39,554 bases of DNA from contig JAWCNE010000007.1 of assembly GCA_038849025.1 (NCBI GenBank), positions 1 to 39,554 of the forward strand, given 5' to 3'. Position 1 is the first letter of the stretch; every line of letters starts with the position of its first letter. Source of the stretch: WUQU01 sp038849025. Its GTDB lineage: Archaea > Thermoproteota > Bathyarchaeia > Bathyarchaeales > Bathycorpusculaceae. Shown piece by piece: positions 31,016 to 39,172 of the stretch. Position numbers and translations under genes: made by a program. A model generated the notes under the pieces. The model did no database searches. It was not told the origin of the DNA and saw nothing but the letters and a program-made list of their open reading frames with translations.

Positions 31016-34000
31016 TTAGCTTTGAGAGGGTGGTTTCTTTCTTAGCTTAATTAAAGCAGTTGCAGAGCATATTGCTGCAATTAATGACAAGATAACGGCA
31101 GCCAAAGTTAGTAAAAGATTCTGGAATGCAGACTGGGAAAGGTCGTCGGTGGTGTCTGTAACTTTTTCTACATAACCTTCGATATCTTTAACGTTTACTT
31201 TAATTGTTCCTACTTCAGTTTTAATGGATGCCACACCATCATCGACGCTTTCAATGGTGCCTTTTAACTCTCCAAGAGTAGTCTTTATCAAAGTGGTGTT
31301 GCCCTCAATCACTGTGACCTTCAATCCAATAGTGTCTATTGAAGTTTTAACGGAGCCGAGCAAAGTTTTTATTTCCACCGTTGTGTCTTTTACGCTTTTC
31401 AACGTGGCGTTTAAATCTTCTAAATCGGCCTGTATTGTTCCGAAAGCCGTGCTTATGGCAGCAACAAGTTCCCCTTTACTATTCAAGATTAGGTTGGTCA
31501 AAGTGGCGTTTATTGAAGTCAGGTTCACGCTTATTATTCCTATGTCAGTTTTAATAGTAGCTACGTCGCCAGTTATGGTCTGAAGATATGCGTTCCAGTT
31601 GTTTAGAGTAGAGCTTACATCAAAACTATCCATGGATACCCCCCTATATAGAACATTAATGTCTTCAAAGTATGATTCAATGGAAACTACTAGACAACAT
31701 GATGTAGCTTCTACAGGAACTTCAAATTCAGCCACGTATAAGCCCGAATCTAGGAATAGGGCACTCAGATTCGTGGAGAGAAATTCTCCGTCAGGTTTTC
31801 GATACCACAACTTCACTGGAATTGTATCAGCTAAGTGAATTGGCACGCCCTTATTAGAAATTTGCAGATAAACCTCGGCAATTTCGCCTGGAAAATGAAT
31901 CTCGCCCACATTCAACTTTAAATCTAGTATTTCAATGACAGGGACATCAACGTAAATAAATATAGGAATGCCCATGGGAAGCTCTGAGGCCATAAGATAA
32001 ACAGCTCCAAGATACCTCCCGGGAGAAAGATAGGAAGGCACATTTATAGTAACATTAATTGTCTGCACGCCCATTTCAGGTATTTCCTCTATAGTGGTTG
32101 GTTCAATCTTTAATGGAATAAAGAAATTGCTGGCGAAAGTTACATTTGTGAGCCTCAATCCGGTGGATAGGTTAAATGTTATCGACTTTGATTCGCCTGC
32201 CGGAATCATGATGCGTAGTGGAGACGCTGGATTAACTTTAATCATCTTGACACTGCATGATAGATATTCTGGGAATATTGAACCGTTGAATAGGACGTTG
32301 TGGAGCAAAACCGTATAGAGTTCAGGAATAGGCGGAGCATCAGGGATAGAACCAGTATACATGAACACTCGTTCTTCTGTGGAGCCTGTTCTGGTATTCC
32401 ATTGGAATATGCCATTTCCCATGGAGTAATTGCCCGTTCCATCCATTATTATTCCTATGGGGTGTATGCTGAACATGTCCACATCCGTCATGTTACCTTC
32501 CCAGCCGGCGTAAACAAACGCCGCCAATGTTGTTGGATCGGTGAATTCGAAAAGCCAGTTCTTCCAGTCCCCTGCTTCGTATCGCCAGTTCCAGTCGAAA
32601 TAGCCTTCAACCGCAAACGGATTATATAGGCCATCATATTGAGGCTTTGCTATGTCATAAACTAGTTGTCCAGCAGGTATTATGGTAGGCACGTTAACAG
32701 ATATGGGAACAGCTAATTTTCTGCCATTTATATTAACGACTATTTGTCCTTCGTAGACTCCTTGAGGAGTATCTGATGGTACAGATAGGTTAGCATTAAA
32801 ACTTACTATGCTATTTGAAGGAACCGTAAAGCTGGTTGAAGATAGTTCAATCCAGTTCCATGCAACTCTTTTGTAGAAGTTTATGTAAAGTTTGAAAGGA
32901 ATTGATTCGAAAGCTACAGTATTGTTTCTTTGATAGATGAAGATTATGGGGTTGCCCTTGAATTTGGATTTTGGAAATCCCACAGTGACTTTGTTGGTTG
33001 TTCCAACATTATATCCGTAGTTTACCTGCCAAACTTCGTTTATGTCAACTTCTCCGTCAAGATCTGCGTCATTCCAGTCTTGAACCATTATGCCTAATCT
33101 TTGATTCCAAACATAATCTCTTTCAGGATCAAAGTAATCATATGAGAATACAAGTGAAACACTCATTAGTTCCGCGTCTTTTGGAATCAAACTATTATCT
33201 AGAACCGTGAGATTTCCCCAAATCCAATTCCAAGCTTTCCAGTCATCAGGCATCGGTCCAGTAGAACCTTCTAACCTGGTAGTAACGCCAATTTGTTTAT
33301 GGATGACTGGAGAAATACTGACGCTAAGAGCTTCGGATGTAGGATTATAAACATCGAATTCGGCGGATGTGCTTCCCCCTGGTTTAACTGTTCCTGCAAA
33401 CCAGCTTGTATCAGAGATGGATGGAGGCGTAGATAGTGGAATTAAACCGTTGCTTATCCAATTGTTTATCCATGCAGACGTCTGTATCGCATCTAAGACA
33501 TTTTGCCAAGTGGTTTCTGAGGACACTGCAGCGCCCTCATTTCCCGTGGCAAGGGAAACCGCTCCATAACAGTCTACGCGTCCTGCCCCTTGAAGGAATG
33601 GGTCATAACCTAAATCAACAGCCGTAGACTTCAATATAGTTTTAACAGTTTCGTGGGTTGGAGAAAATCCATTTGCCTCTCTAAACCCTTGCAAGACAAG
33701 GGCTGCGGCTCCAGCTACAACAGGCGTGGCCATGCTTGTTCCACCGAAAAGATCAAAAGCATAGGCTCCGTTGCCTAATCCTAAAAATACAGCTGTGGGT
33801 GCAAATCCAAAGGCTCCTATTCCAAGAACATCTGGCTTTACTGTTCCAAGTGCTGTGGGTCCCCGTGCACTCCAAGAGATGACGTCGTCATAGTAGCCTC
33901 CAGCGAATCCAAAATAGAATTGTGTCCAATTCATAGATGTTGATGCGCCAACGCTTATTGCAAGCGTTGAGTATCCAGGTTCGGTGAATGTTCCATAGCC

Positions 34001-35719
34001 TGAACCACCGTTTCCTCCTGCGTGAACCACTATTGTTCCAGGATAGTTTGGATCGAGATATTTGGGAATTGTTAATGCATCTTCAAGCATTGTTAGAACA
34101 TCGTACCATGGCACTCCATACATCCAGCTATATAATGCCCAGTCAGATAAGCCCCAGCTGTTGCTTATGATGTCCGCCTTATGATTGCCACCATATGTCC
34201 AAATACCGTATACTGTGCCGTATCCTGGAATAGGGCTCCATCCTCCGGTTCCTGGGATAAGGTCGAAGCCAGCTGCCCAGAGCTCTCCTTCTATCACGTC
34301 ACCCATATATAGGGCGGTAACACCCATGATTTTTGCATCGTAAGCTACTCCATTACCGAAGAGAGGATGACCCAAATCTCTTCCAGCAGCACAAGATGCA
34401 CATGAGGTCCCGTGCCCGTAAAAGTCGTACACAAAGCATGTATAGTTACCGTTTGGGTCTATGGGCTGAAGAACAAGGCCTCTGTCATCGGGGTTTGGAG
34501 ACATTCCCCAAACATCTAGGAAATAGCCTAAAGAACTAACTGAAAGATCGTATATGTAATCGCCTGTGAAATCTCTGCCTCCGACGGGATTAACCGTGTT
34601 TAACGGAGTTTCATCTGCAAAGCTGAAGTCTGGTGGCCATGGAGCTGTCCAGAACGGCCATGGTTCACCAGTTGATTGGTTATACCAGTAGGGCATCCAG
34701 CTCCAATCAAAGGATATGTCAACGTATACTGTGTCGTAAATTCCATCTATGTCTGAATCTGCAACCAATACTGGAAATAAATCTAAGCCGAAAAGCCATT
34801 GAAACATTACTCCCCAATGGCAGGTCTCTCCACCTTCCAAGATTCCTGTAACATTCATGTTTGATGGAAAAACATCGCCGAAAAGCGTTGAAAACGCAGA
34901 CGCAAAACCCGGCATGTAAACTAGTGGGTCAAGCCCAGCGGTGGGTATGAAAGTTCCGCTGGCATTTGAGAAGGCGGTAAGCGTTATATTTGTGTATACG
35001 AGGCCCATGGAATCTGCGTCAAAAGCAGCAGGATAACCAAACATATCTCTGGCTATAACATCCCAGTATCCTAAACCTAAAGAACCATAATCAACACCAG
35101 TGTCAACAATCGCTATCGTTACCCCTTCACCTGTAACATCATATTCATCCCATACGCTTGTGGCATTCATGATTTTTACAACTTCCCGCATGGTTACATT
35201 AGGGGATGCTGCTCCAGAAGGCGACTGTTTAGGCGCACTTGCATCAGTTTGAAAATTTTTTGCATTCTTTAAAAAGTTTCCTTGTGATAAAGTAGAATGG
35301 GGAGAATCCATTAAGTCAATCTCTTTATCTTTCAAGATGGCAAAAACAGCTGCGTCCGATGCTAAAAATTTGACCTTCTTTGCATCAACTGTTCCGAAGA
35401 TTAGCCTTATACCGCCCAAAGAAGGGGTAATTCTACATGAAATCATATGACTGGCAATTTGGCTAAAGTTAGCCTCGTCTCTAACCACCATTATAACTCT
35501 AGTAGGTTCCTTAATTCTTGTTAAACCCGGATCTACGTATGGCAACCGACCATCGAGAAAGCCTTGAAACTTTCCAGATAATTCTGAAACCTCAAAATCC
35601 AGCGTAGATGTCTCAGATGCGCCTTGAACAGATTGTGCAAAACTGCTCAAATAAGGCATAAGGAAAACCAGCGTCAAAATTACTGAAACAAATTTCCTTA
35701 TTTTTCCCATTTTAACCAC
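31016..35719 (-). CDS. Large surface-anchored subtilisin-like protease (S8, pyrolysin-like) with coiled-coil stalk
   Basis: A 1567-residue secreted protease. A signal peptide (about 5-30) precedes a propeptide-like region (to about 190). The S8 triad is Asp206 (TIAIVDTGVDYG), His436 (YGHGTSCASCAAG) and Ser662 (FGGTSMATPVVAGAAA), with the oxyanion Asn in VVHAGGNGGSG (570). Asp and His are about 230 residues apart, versus under 50 in simple subtilisins, so a large insert lies there, as in pyrolysin. Beta-sandwich domains fill about 750-1370. Then a heptad/undecad coiled-coil region of about 150 residues with recurrent TxxAxIKTxxG-like units leads to a C-terminal membrane helix (1535-1557) and a basic tail. 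It is thus a stalked cell-surface protease. Start GTG 35719 or ATG 35710. Confidence 0.95.
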   Translation of the reverse strand: MVKMGKIRKFVSVILTLVFLMPYLSSFAQSVQGASETSTLDFEVSELSGKFQGFLDGRLPYVDPGLTRIKEPTRVIMVVRDEANFSQIASHMISCRITPSLGGIRLIFGTVDAKKVKFLASDAAVFAILKDKEIDLMDSPHSTLSQGNFLKNAKNFQTDASAPKQSPSGAASPNVTMREVVKIMNATSVWDEYDVTGEGVTIAIVDTGVDYGSLGLGYWDVIARDMFGYPAAFDADSMGLVYTNITLTAFSNASGTFIPTAGLDPLVYMPGFASAFSTLFGDVFPSNMNVTGILEGGETCHWGVMFQWLFGLDLFPVLVADSDIDGIYDTVYVDISFDWSWMPYWYNQSTGEPWPFWTAPWPPDFSFADETPLNTVNPVGGRDFTGDYIYDLSVSSLGYFLDVWGMSPNPDDRGLVLQPIDPNGNYTCFVYDFYGHGTSCASCAAGRDLGHPLFGNGVAYDAKIMGVTALYMGDVIEGELWAAGFDLIPGTGGWSPIPGYGTVYGIWTYGGNHKADIISNSWGLSDWALYSWMYGVPWYDVLTMLEDALTIPKYLDPNYPGTIVVHAGGNGGSGYGTFTEPGYSTLAISVGASTSMNWTQFYFGFAGGYYDDVISWSARGPTALGTVKPDVLGIGAFGFAPTAVFLGLGNGAYAFDLFGGTSMATPVVAGAAALVLQGFREANGFSPTHETVKTILKSTAVDLGYDPFLQGAGRVDCYGAVSLATGNEGAAVSSETTWQNVLDAIQTSAWINNWISNGLIPLSTPPSISDTSWFAGTVKPGGSTSAEFDVYNPTSEALSVSISPVIHKQIGVTTRLEGSTGPMPDDWKAWNWIWGNLTVLDNSLIPKDAELMSVSLVFSYDYFDPERDYVWNQRLGIMVQDWNDADLDGEVDINEVWQVNYGYNVGTTNKVTVGFPKSKFKGNPIIFIYQRNNTVAFESIPFKLYINFYKRVAWNWIELSSTSFTVPSNSIVSFNANLSVPSDTPQGVYEGQIVVNINGRKLAVPISVNVPTIIPAGQLVYDIAKPQYDGLYNPFAVEGYFDWNWRYEAGDWKNWLFEFTDPTTLAAFVYAGWEGNMTDVDMFSIHPIGIIMDGTGNYSMGNGIFQWNTRTGSTEERVFMYTGSIPDAPPIPELYTVLLHNVLFNGSIFPEYLSCSVKMIKVNPASPLRIMIPAGESKSITFNLSTGLRLTNVTFASNFFIPLKIEPTTIEEIPEMGVQTINVTINVPSYLSPGRYLGAVYLMASELPMGIPIFIYVDVPVIEILDLKLNVGEIHFPGEIAEVYLQISNKGVPIHLADTIPVKLWYRKPDGEFLSTNLSALFLDSGLYVAEFEVPVEATSCCLVVSIESYFEDINVLYRGVSMDSFDVSSTLNNWNAYLQTITGDVATIKTDIGIISVNLTSINATLTNLILNSKGELVAAISTAFGTIQADLEDLNATLKSVKDTTVEIKTLLGSVKTSIDTIGLKVTVIEGNTTLIKTTLGELKGTIESVDDGVASIKTEVGTIKVNVKDIEGYVEKVTDTTDDLSQSAFQNLLLTLAAVILSLIAAICSATALIKLRKKPPSQS

Positions 35720-35745
35720 TCAAAGTTTCCGATATCTTCTGTCTA

Positions 35746-35757
35746 GATATATATAAT
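35746..35757 (-). promoter_or_regulatory. TATA box of the subtilase gene
   Basis: TTATATATATC on the minus strand, centred about 33 bp before the GTG start, predicts transcription from about 35726 with a very short leader. Confidence 0.55.
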
Positions 35758-35832
35758 TTTATTTCACAAAGGATTAAAGAACGGGAGAATGCTATTTAAA
35801 ACCAAAAGAGAATATATGAAAAACTTCAGAAA

Positions 35833-35868
35833 CTCAAATGATGTGGGTAAGGCAGAAGCCCTTTTGAG
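35833..35868. repeat. Imperfect inverted repeat downstream of tRNA-Gln
   Basis: CTCAAA (35833-35838) and TTTGAG (35863-35868) bracket an inner GGG/CCC pairing. The hairpin lies in the 171-bp gap between the protease promoter and the tRNA gene, on the 3' side of the tRNA. It could be part of a trailer transcript or chance; nothing else is visible in the gap. Confidence 0.3.
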
Positions 35869-35890
35869 GGTACTTTTGCGAAAGGAGCAG

Positions 35891-35963
35891 TAGCCCGGGG
35901 GAGATTCGAACTCCCGTCGGCGGGTCCAAAGCCCGCCATGCTTGTCCGCTACACCACCGGGCT
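35891..35963 (-). tRNA. tRNA-Gln(UUG)
   Basis: On the minus strand the acceptor AGCCCGG pairs with CCGGGCT. The anticodon arm is GCGGG-CTTTGGA-CCCGC with anticodon UUG (35927-35929), and the T arm is GGGAG-TTCGAAT-CTCCC. The discriminator is A and CCA is not encoded in full. No intron. The nucleotidyltransferase gene ends 15 bp upstream, so its promoter probably lies inside that gene's 3' end. Confidence 0.95.
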
Positions 35964-35978
35964 TCAAAAATCTCTGCG

Positions 35979-37094
35979 TCAATTCTTAGATATGTGGTTT
36001 TTGATTAAGCGTTTCCTTTCTCCACGTATCTTAAGCATTATCCTTCTTATCATTTCAATTTTTTCTGAGACCTCTTGTTTTTCTATGTTAGCCAAATTTA
36101 GAAGTGTCACTATGTTTTGATAGTTTTTGGAGTTTTTCTTTTCTAGGCTTTGGAGGGAATCTATTAGGCATGTATAGTCTATTTTCAGCTTTTCCATCGA
36201 GGCTTTCAGCCAAGCATAGTTTTCAACCATTGGGAGGAATGTGCTATTTATGTAATGGGATGCTTCAGTGAAATTTTTAGAGGCGATTAATGAGTTTATC
36301 CGTAGAATTACGCCATGCAAAAAGGCGGGGTTAAAATAATATTTAATTTTGGTTTTAACCTTAAAATGTGCCTTTTCAAGCGTTTGGAGATTATGCCTAA
36401 TTGTAAGGTCTATTTCATCCCAAACGTTTTTGAAAAGTTTCAATTTTTCTTCTACGGCACCGCTGTCCAGCTTGTCAAGTTTGGCTATTTCCAAGTATTC
36501 GCTGAAAAGAGTGGGTACTCCAAGCTTTTTGGCCGAGTTTTCAGCTTTTTCTATGAAGCGGCTGTTTGAAAAGGGTTCGAGGGCTATTTCCATTAAAACC
36601 TTTAAAGTGTTTTCCATGGCGGTTATGGCGAAGAGTTGGGCGCTTCTGAAATCTTGTTTTGAAAGGGCTGATGATGCGCGACTTAAGTATATGTCAGATT
36701 CGATTATGTGAGCTTCGGTTCTTATTTCCACCCTTTCTGGTGAACGGTAAGACTTAGCCATCCAAAGTTTGGCGTTTGCCAGGGACCAGTCTCGGTCGTA
36801 AAGAATATGAGTTTCATACAGTTTCTGGTCCAGTTCTGGGGGGATGGGGCCATGAATCCAACGTTTCGGTATGAAGTCTAAATCTATAAGTAAGCCGTTA
36901 TGGGCGATTCTCTCCACGTACTCCTCTTCAAAGTTGCCGCTGCTGATGACGAGTAGGTCAACGTCGCTTGAGGCAGTGGCGTCTCCACGGCTCCAGCTTC
37001 CGAACAAACCCAAACCGTAAACCCCTTCTCTAGCCATCAGTTCCTTAACAACTTTCTCTAGGGTTCTTCTGACCTTTTCTGGAAGCCCAATCAT
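35979..37094 (-). CDS. Nucleotidyltransferase with C-terminal helical (HEPN-like) region
   Basis: A 371-residue protein. Residues 5-125 are a MNT/pol-beta-type nucleotidyltransferase: GLFGSWSRGDATASSDVDLL gives the GS motif and metal-binding Asp44 and Asp46, and a third acidic residue lies in LLIDLDFIPK. Residues about 130-215 are helical with the HEPN-like pattern IYLSRASSALSKQDFRSAQL, then a further 150 helical residues without a recognised domain. Minimal NTase and HEPN proteins commonly form toxin-antitoxin pairs as separate genes; here they are one chain, much longer than a minimal antitoxin. The HEPN RNase motif Rx4-6H is not apparent, so it may be an AMPylating or nucleotide-transfer enzyme rather than a toxin. 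Single gene. Confidence 0.8.
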   Translation of the reverse strand: MIGLPEKVRRTLEKVVKELMAREGVYGLGLFGSWSRGDATASSDVDLLVISSGNFEEEYVERIAHNGLLIDLDFIPKRWIHGPIPPELDQKLYETHILYDRDWSLANAKLWMAKSYRSPERVEIRTEAHIIESDIYLSRASSALSKQDFRSAQLFAITAMENTLKVLMEIALEPFSNSRFIEKAENSAKKLGVPTLFSEYLEIAKLDKLDSGAVEEKLKLFKNVWDEIDLTIRHNLQTLEKAHFKVKTKIKYYFNPAFLHGVILRINSLIASKNFTEASHYINSTFLPMVENYAWLKASMEKLKIDYTCLIDSLQSLEKKNSKNYQNIVTLLNLANIEKQEVSEKIEMIRRIMLKIRGERKRLIKNHISKN

Positions 37095-37300
37095 GTCGGA
37101 GTCGCTCTTCTGGTAAATTAATAGTTTGTTTAAATATTCAAAATTTGTGAAAGGAAGGCATTTCTTTTTGGCTTCAAAGGGGCATGTTAGAAAACTGTCA
37201 CAGTGTTTTTATGTATTTTAAAATGTTTGGCAAGCAGCGGGTCTCCCTAGGAAATGTTGACCTCATTTTAAGATCTGTTTTATTTAAGTTTAAACCGTAA

Positions 37301-37316
37301 AGCTTATATATTAAAA
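37301..37316 (+). promoter_or_regulatory. TATA box of the TFB gene
   Basis: AGCTTATATATTAAAA is a near-perfect archaeal TATA element. With about 26 bp spacing, transcription starts near 37334, leaving roughly 54 bases before the TFB GTG. That leader contains a short ORF. The rest of the 293-bp gap from 37095 holds nothing else that I recognise. Confidence 0.65.
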
Positions 37317-37346
37317 CATTTCCTCTGGATAAAAGCGCGGGGCCGG

Positions 37347-37391
37347 ATGGCTTTATTCTATTCCGAATTGATGAGGAAAATGAAAGGGTGA
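37347..37391 (+). CDS. Possible upstream ORF overlapping the TFB start
   Basis: A 14-codon frame, MALFYSELMRKMKG, begins about 13 bases after the predicted transcript start and stops at TGA 37389-37391. That stop overlaps the TFB GTG in the sequence GTGA. The arrangement would couple TFB translation to the short ORF. It could also be chance, since a frame this short carries no statistical weight on its own. Confidence 0.35.
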   Translation: MALFYSELMRKMKG

Positions 37392-38362
37392 CGGTTCTAC
37401 GCAAAAATCGAGGTGTAGTTGAGTTGAGTGTAAAAGAAAGCGCGACCCGTCAACGTTTGGTGGACAAGTGTCCAGAATGTGGTAGTGTAAACCTTATCCA
37501 TGACTATGATACTGGCGAAACTGTTTGCGGCGAATGCGGGCTTGTCCTTCATGAGCAGATGATGGATAAGGGGCCAGAGTGGCGGGCCTTCACTCAGGAA
37601 GAGAAGGCTTCAAGAAGCCGTGTGGGTGTGCCTACCTCCTATTCTGTTCATGATAAGGGGTTGTCAACAGCCATAAGCCAAGTGGACCGCGACGCCTTTG
37701 GAAGAAAGCTTCCTTTGTCAACGCGTCTGCAGATGTGGCGTTTGAGGAAGTGGCAGATACGTTCAAGGGTGCACTCGTCCATAGACAGGAACCTTGCACA
37801 GGCCATGGCTGAGCTTGATCGCCTTTCAGATAAGGTGTATATTCCGCCGCCAATCAAGGAGAAAGCCGCGGTTATTTATCGTAAAGCTTTGGACAAGGGT
37901 TTGGTGCGTGGCAGGTCTATTGCAGCTATAGCTGCTGCTGCGCTTTATGCGGCTTGCCGTGGAAGTGGAACTCCGAGAACCCTGCGGGAAATAGCTGAAG
38001 CCAGCCTGGTGGATAAGAAGGATGTGGCTCGCTGTTATAGGCTTCTGCTTCGGGAGCTTGACGTTCAAATGCCTATTGCTGATCCCTTGACATATATTTC
38101 GAAGATCGCGGAGAAAATAGGAATTTCAGGTAAAACTCAGGGGCTTGCCATTCAAATTCTCCGAGAGGCTAGAAACAGGCGGGCTGCAGCAGGCAAGGAT
38201 CCCATGGGGTTAGCTGCTGCCGCACTTTATATTGCTTGCTTGCAGAATGACGAGAAGAAAACTCAAAAGGACATTGCTGAAGCTGCGGGAGTCACTGAAG
38301 TCACTGTTAGAAACCGTTACAAAACTTTGAAGAAGCAGCTTAATCTGGAACTTCCAGACTAG
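37388..38362 (+). CDS. tfb: Transcription initiation factor B (TFB)
   Basis: A 324-residue archaeal TFIIB homologue, which bridges TBP-TATA-BRE to RNA polymerase. The N-terminal zinc ribbon has KCPECGS and CGECG (Cys28, 31, 47, 50). The B-finger/linker region is GPEWRAFTQEEKASRSRVG, followed by two cyclin folds: the first with RGRSIAAIAAAALYAACRGS and TLREIAEASLVDKKDVARCY, the second with PMGLAAAALYIACLQNDEKK and KDIAEAAGVTEVTVRNRYKT. All parts are present. The start is GTG 37388; a GAGG site lies 15 bases before it. Confidence 0.97.
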   Translation: MTVLRKNRGVVELSVKESATRQRLVDKCPECGSVNLIHDYDTGETVCGECGLVLHEQMMDKGPEWRAFTQEEKASRSRVGVPTSYSVHDKGLSTAISQVDRDAFGRKLPLSTRLQMWRLRKWQIRSRVHSSIDRNLAQAMAELDRLSDKVYIPPPIKEKAAVIYRKALDKGLVRGRSIAAIAAAALYAACRGSGTPRTLREIAEASLVDKKDVARCYRLLLRELDVQMPIADPLTYISKIAEKIGISGKTQGLAIQILREARNRRAAAGKDPMGLAAAALYIACLQNDEKKTQKDIAEAAGVTEVTVRNRYKTLKKQLNLELPD

Positions 38363-38367
38363 CTAAG

Positions 38368-38595
38368 CTAGGCTTTTAGTCCTTTAGCTTTTTCATCTTC
38401 GTCTTTTTCAAGTTCCATAACTATGGGGCCTGTGTATCCGCAGTTTTCGCACACGTATTTTTTGGGGGTTAGCCAATAGTCAAGGCTGCTGGACAAACGG
38501 ATTTTGGGGCTTCCACATCGTGGGCAATAGGTTTTTTCTGGACCGCGATGCTTTAGAGTCTTGAATACTTCGCATATATTTTGTAGTATTTTCAC
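38368..38595 (-). CDS. Small zinc-ribbon protein
   Basis: A 75-residue protein with two CxxC pairs, YCPRCGSPKI and VCENCGYTGP, spaced about 25 residues apart as in a zinc ribbon, followed by an acidic tail. I place the start at GTG 38593-38595 because AAAGGTG lies upstream and the longer frame to 38733 encodes an unlikely Arg/Pro-rich stretch antisense to the aIF1 end. It lies 23 bp after the aIF1 gene and is likely cotranscribed. It ends 5 bp from the convergent TFB stop. Nucleic-acid binding is the general inference. Confidence 0.78.
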   Translation of the reverse strand: MKILQNICEVFKTLKHRGPEKTYCPRCGSPKIRLSSSLDYWLTPKKYVCENCGYTGPIVMELEKDEDEKAKGLKA

Positions 38596-38618
38596 GGGCT
38601 TGCACCTTTCGTGGGCGG

Positions 38619-38927
38619 CTATTGGACTTCTATGTTTTCTGCGGGGTATCCGAGTTTTATGAGGTATTGCTGGACTTTTTCGCGGTGGTCTCCTTGGAGG
38701 ATTATTTGTCCGTTTTTGGCTGTGCCGCCGCAAGCGCAGAAGCTTTTAAGTTTCTGGGCCAAGCCGCCAAGGTCTGTGTCCTTGTCGTTTATGCCTTCCA
38801 CTATGGTTGTTGGTCTGCCAAACTTTCTTGTTTCAAATCTTATGCGAATCCTTTGTTGTTCTTTTCCTATTTCGCCGCAGACACACAAGTCTTTGGGAAG
38901 CCCGCATATTGGACAGATATCAGCCAT
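38619..38927 (-). CDS. Translation initiation factor aIF1 (SUI1)
   Basis: A 102-residue archaeal SUI1/eIF1 homologue that promotes start-codon fidelity on the 30S subunit. It begins with a zinc-knuckle-like CPICGLPKDLCVCGE, then KEQQRIRIRFETRKFGRPTT, LKSFCACGGTAKNGQIILQG and DHREKVQQYLIKLGY, all classic family segments. A TATA box (TTTTATATACT, 38956-38966) predicts a leader of about 8 bases. Confidence 0.95.
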   Translation of the reverse strand: MADICPICGLPKDLCVCGEIGKEQQRIRIRFETRKFGRPTTIVEGINDKDTDLGGLAQKLKSFCACGGTAKNGQIILQGDHREKVQQYLIKLGYPAENIEVQ

Positions 38928-38955
38928 GACGCTCAGACTCTACAATGACAACGGC

Positions 38956-38966
38956 AGTATATAAAA
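38956..38966 (-). promoter_or_regulatory. TATA box of aIF1
   Basis: AGTATATAAAA on the plus strand reads TTTTATATACT towards the aIF1 gene, about 34 bp before its ATG. The remaining sequence to 39172 is A/T- and T-rich without recognised signals. Confidence 0.55.
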
Positions 38967-39172
38967 CTTTCAAATCCCTAGGCTCACTTTATGGTTTGGT
39001 TGCGAGCTAAGCCCATAAAAGCCTACCCCTCTATAGATTTTGGTTCATTGGAATTTAGTTTGTGTTTTCTGCTATCCCCTCTAGATTTTCAGTGGTTTAT
39101 CCTTGCAGTAGGGTTTCTGGTTTGTTCTGTTATTTGCTAACGTTTATTAGTTGTTTGGTTGTTTTTTGTTTT

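Noticed and set aside
35764..35982. Open frame of 72 codons on the minus strand
   Set aside because: It runs through the tRNA-Gln gene and has no recognisable start signal.
35979..37094. Reading the nucleotidyltransferase gene as a classic MNT-HEPN toxin-antitoxin pair
   Set aside because: Both parts are in one long chain, the HEPN catalytic motif is not visible, and no partner gene lies next to it.
37198..37404. Minus-strand frame of 68 codons over the TFB promoter
   Set aside because: It covers the TATA box and start of tfb and shows no domain or ribosome-binding site.
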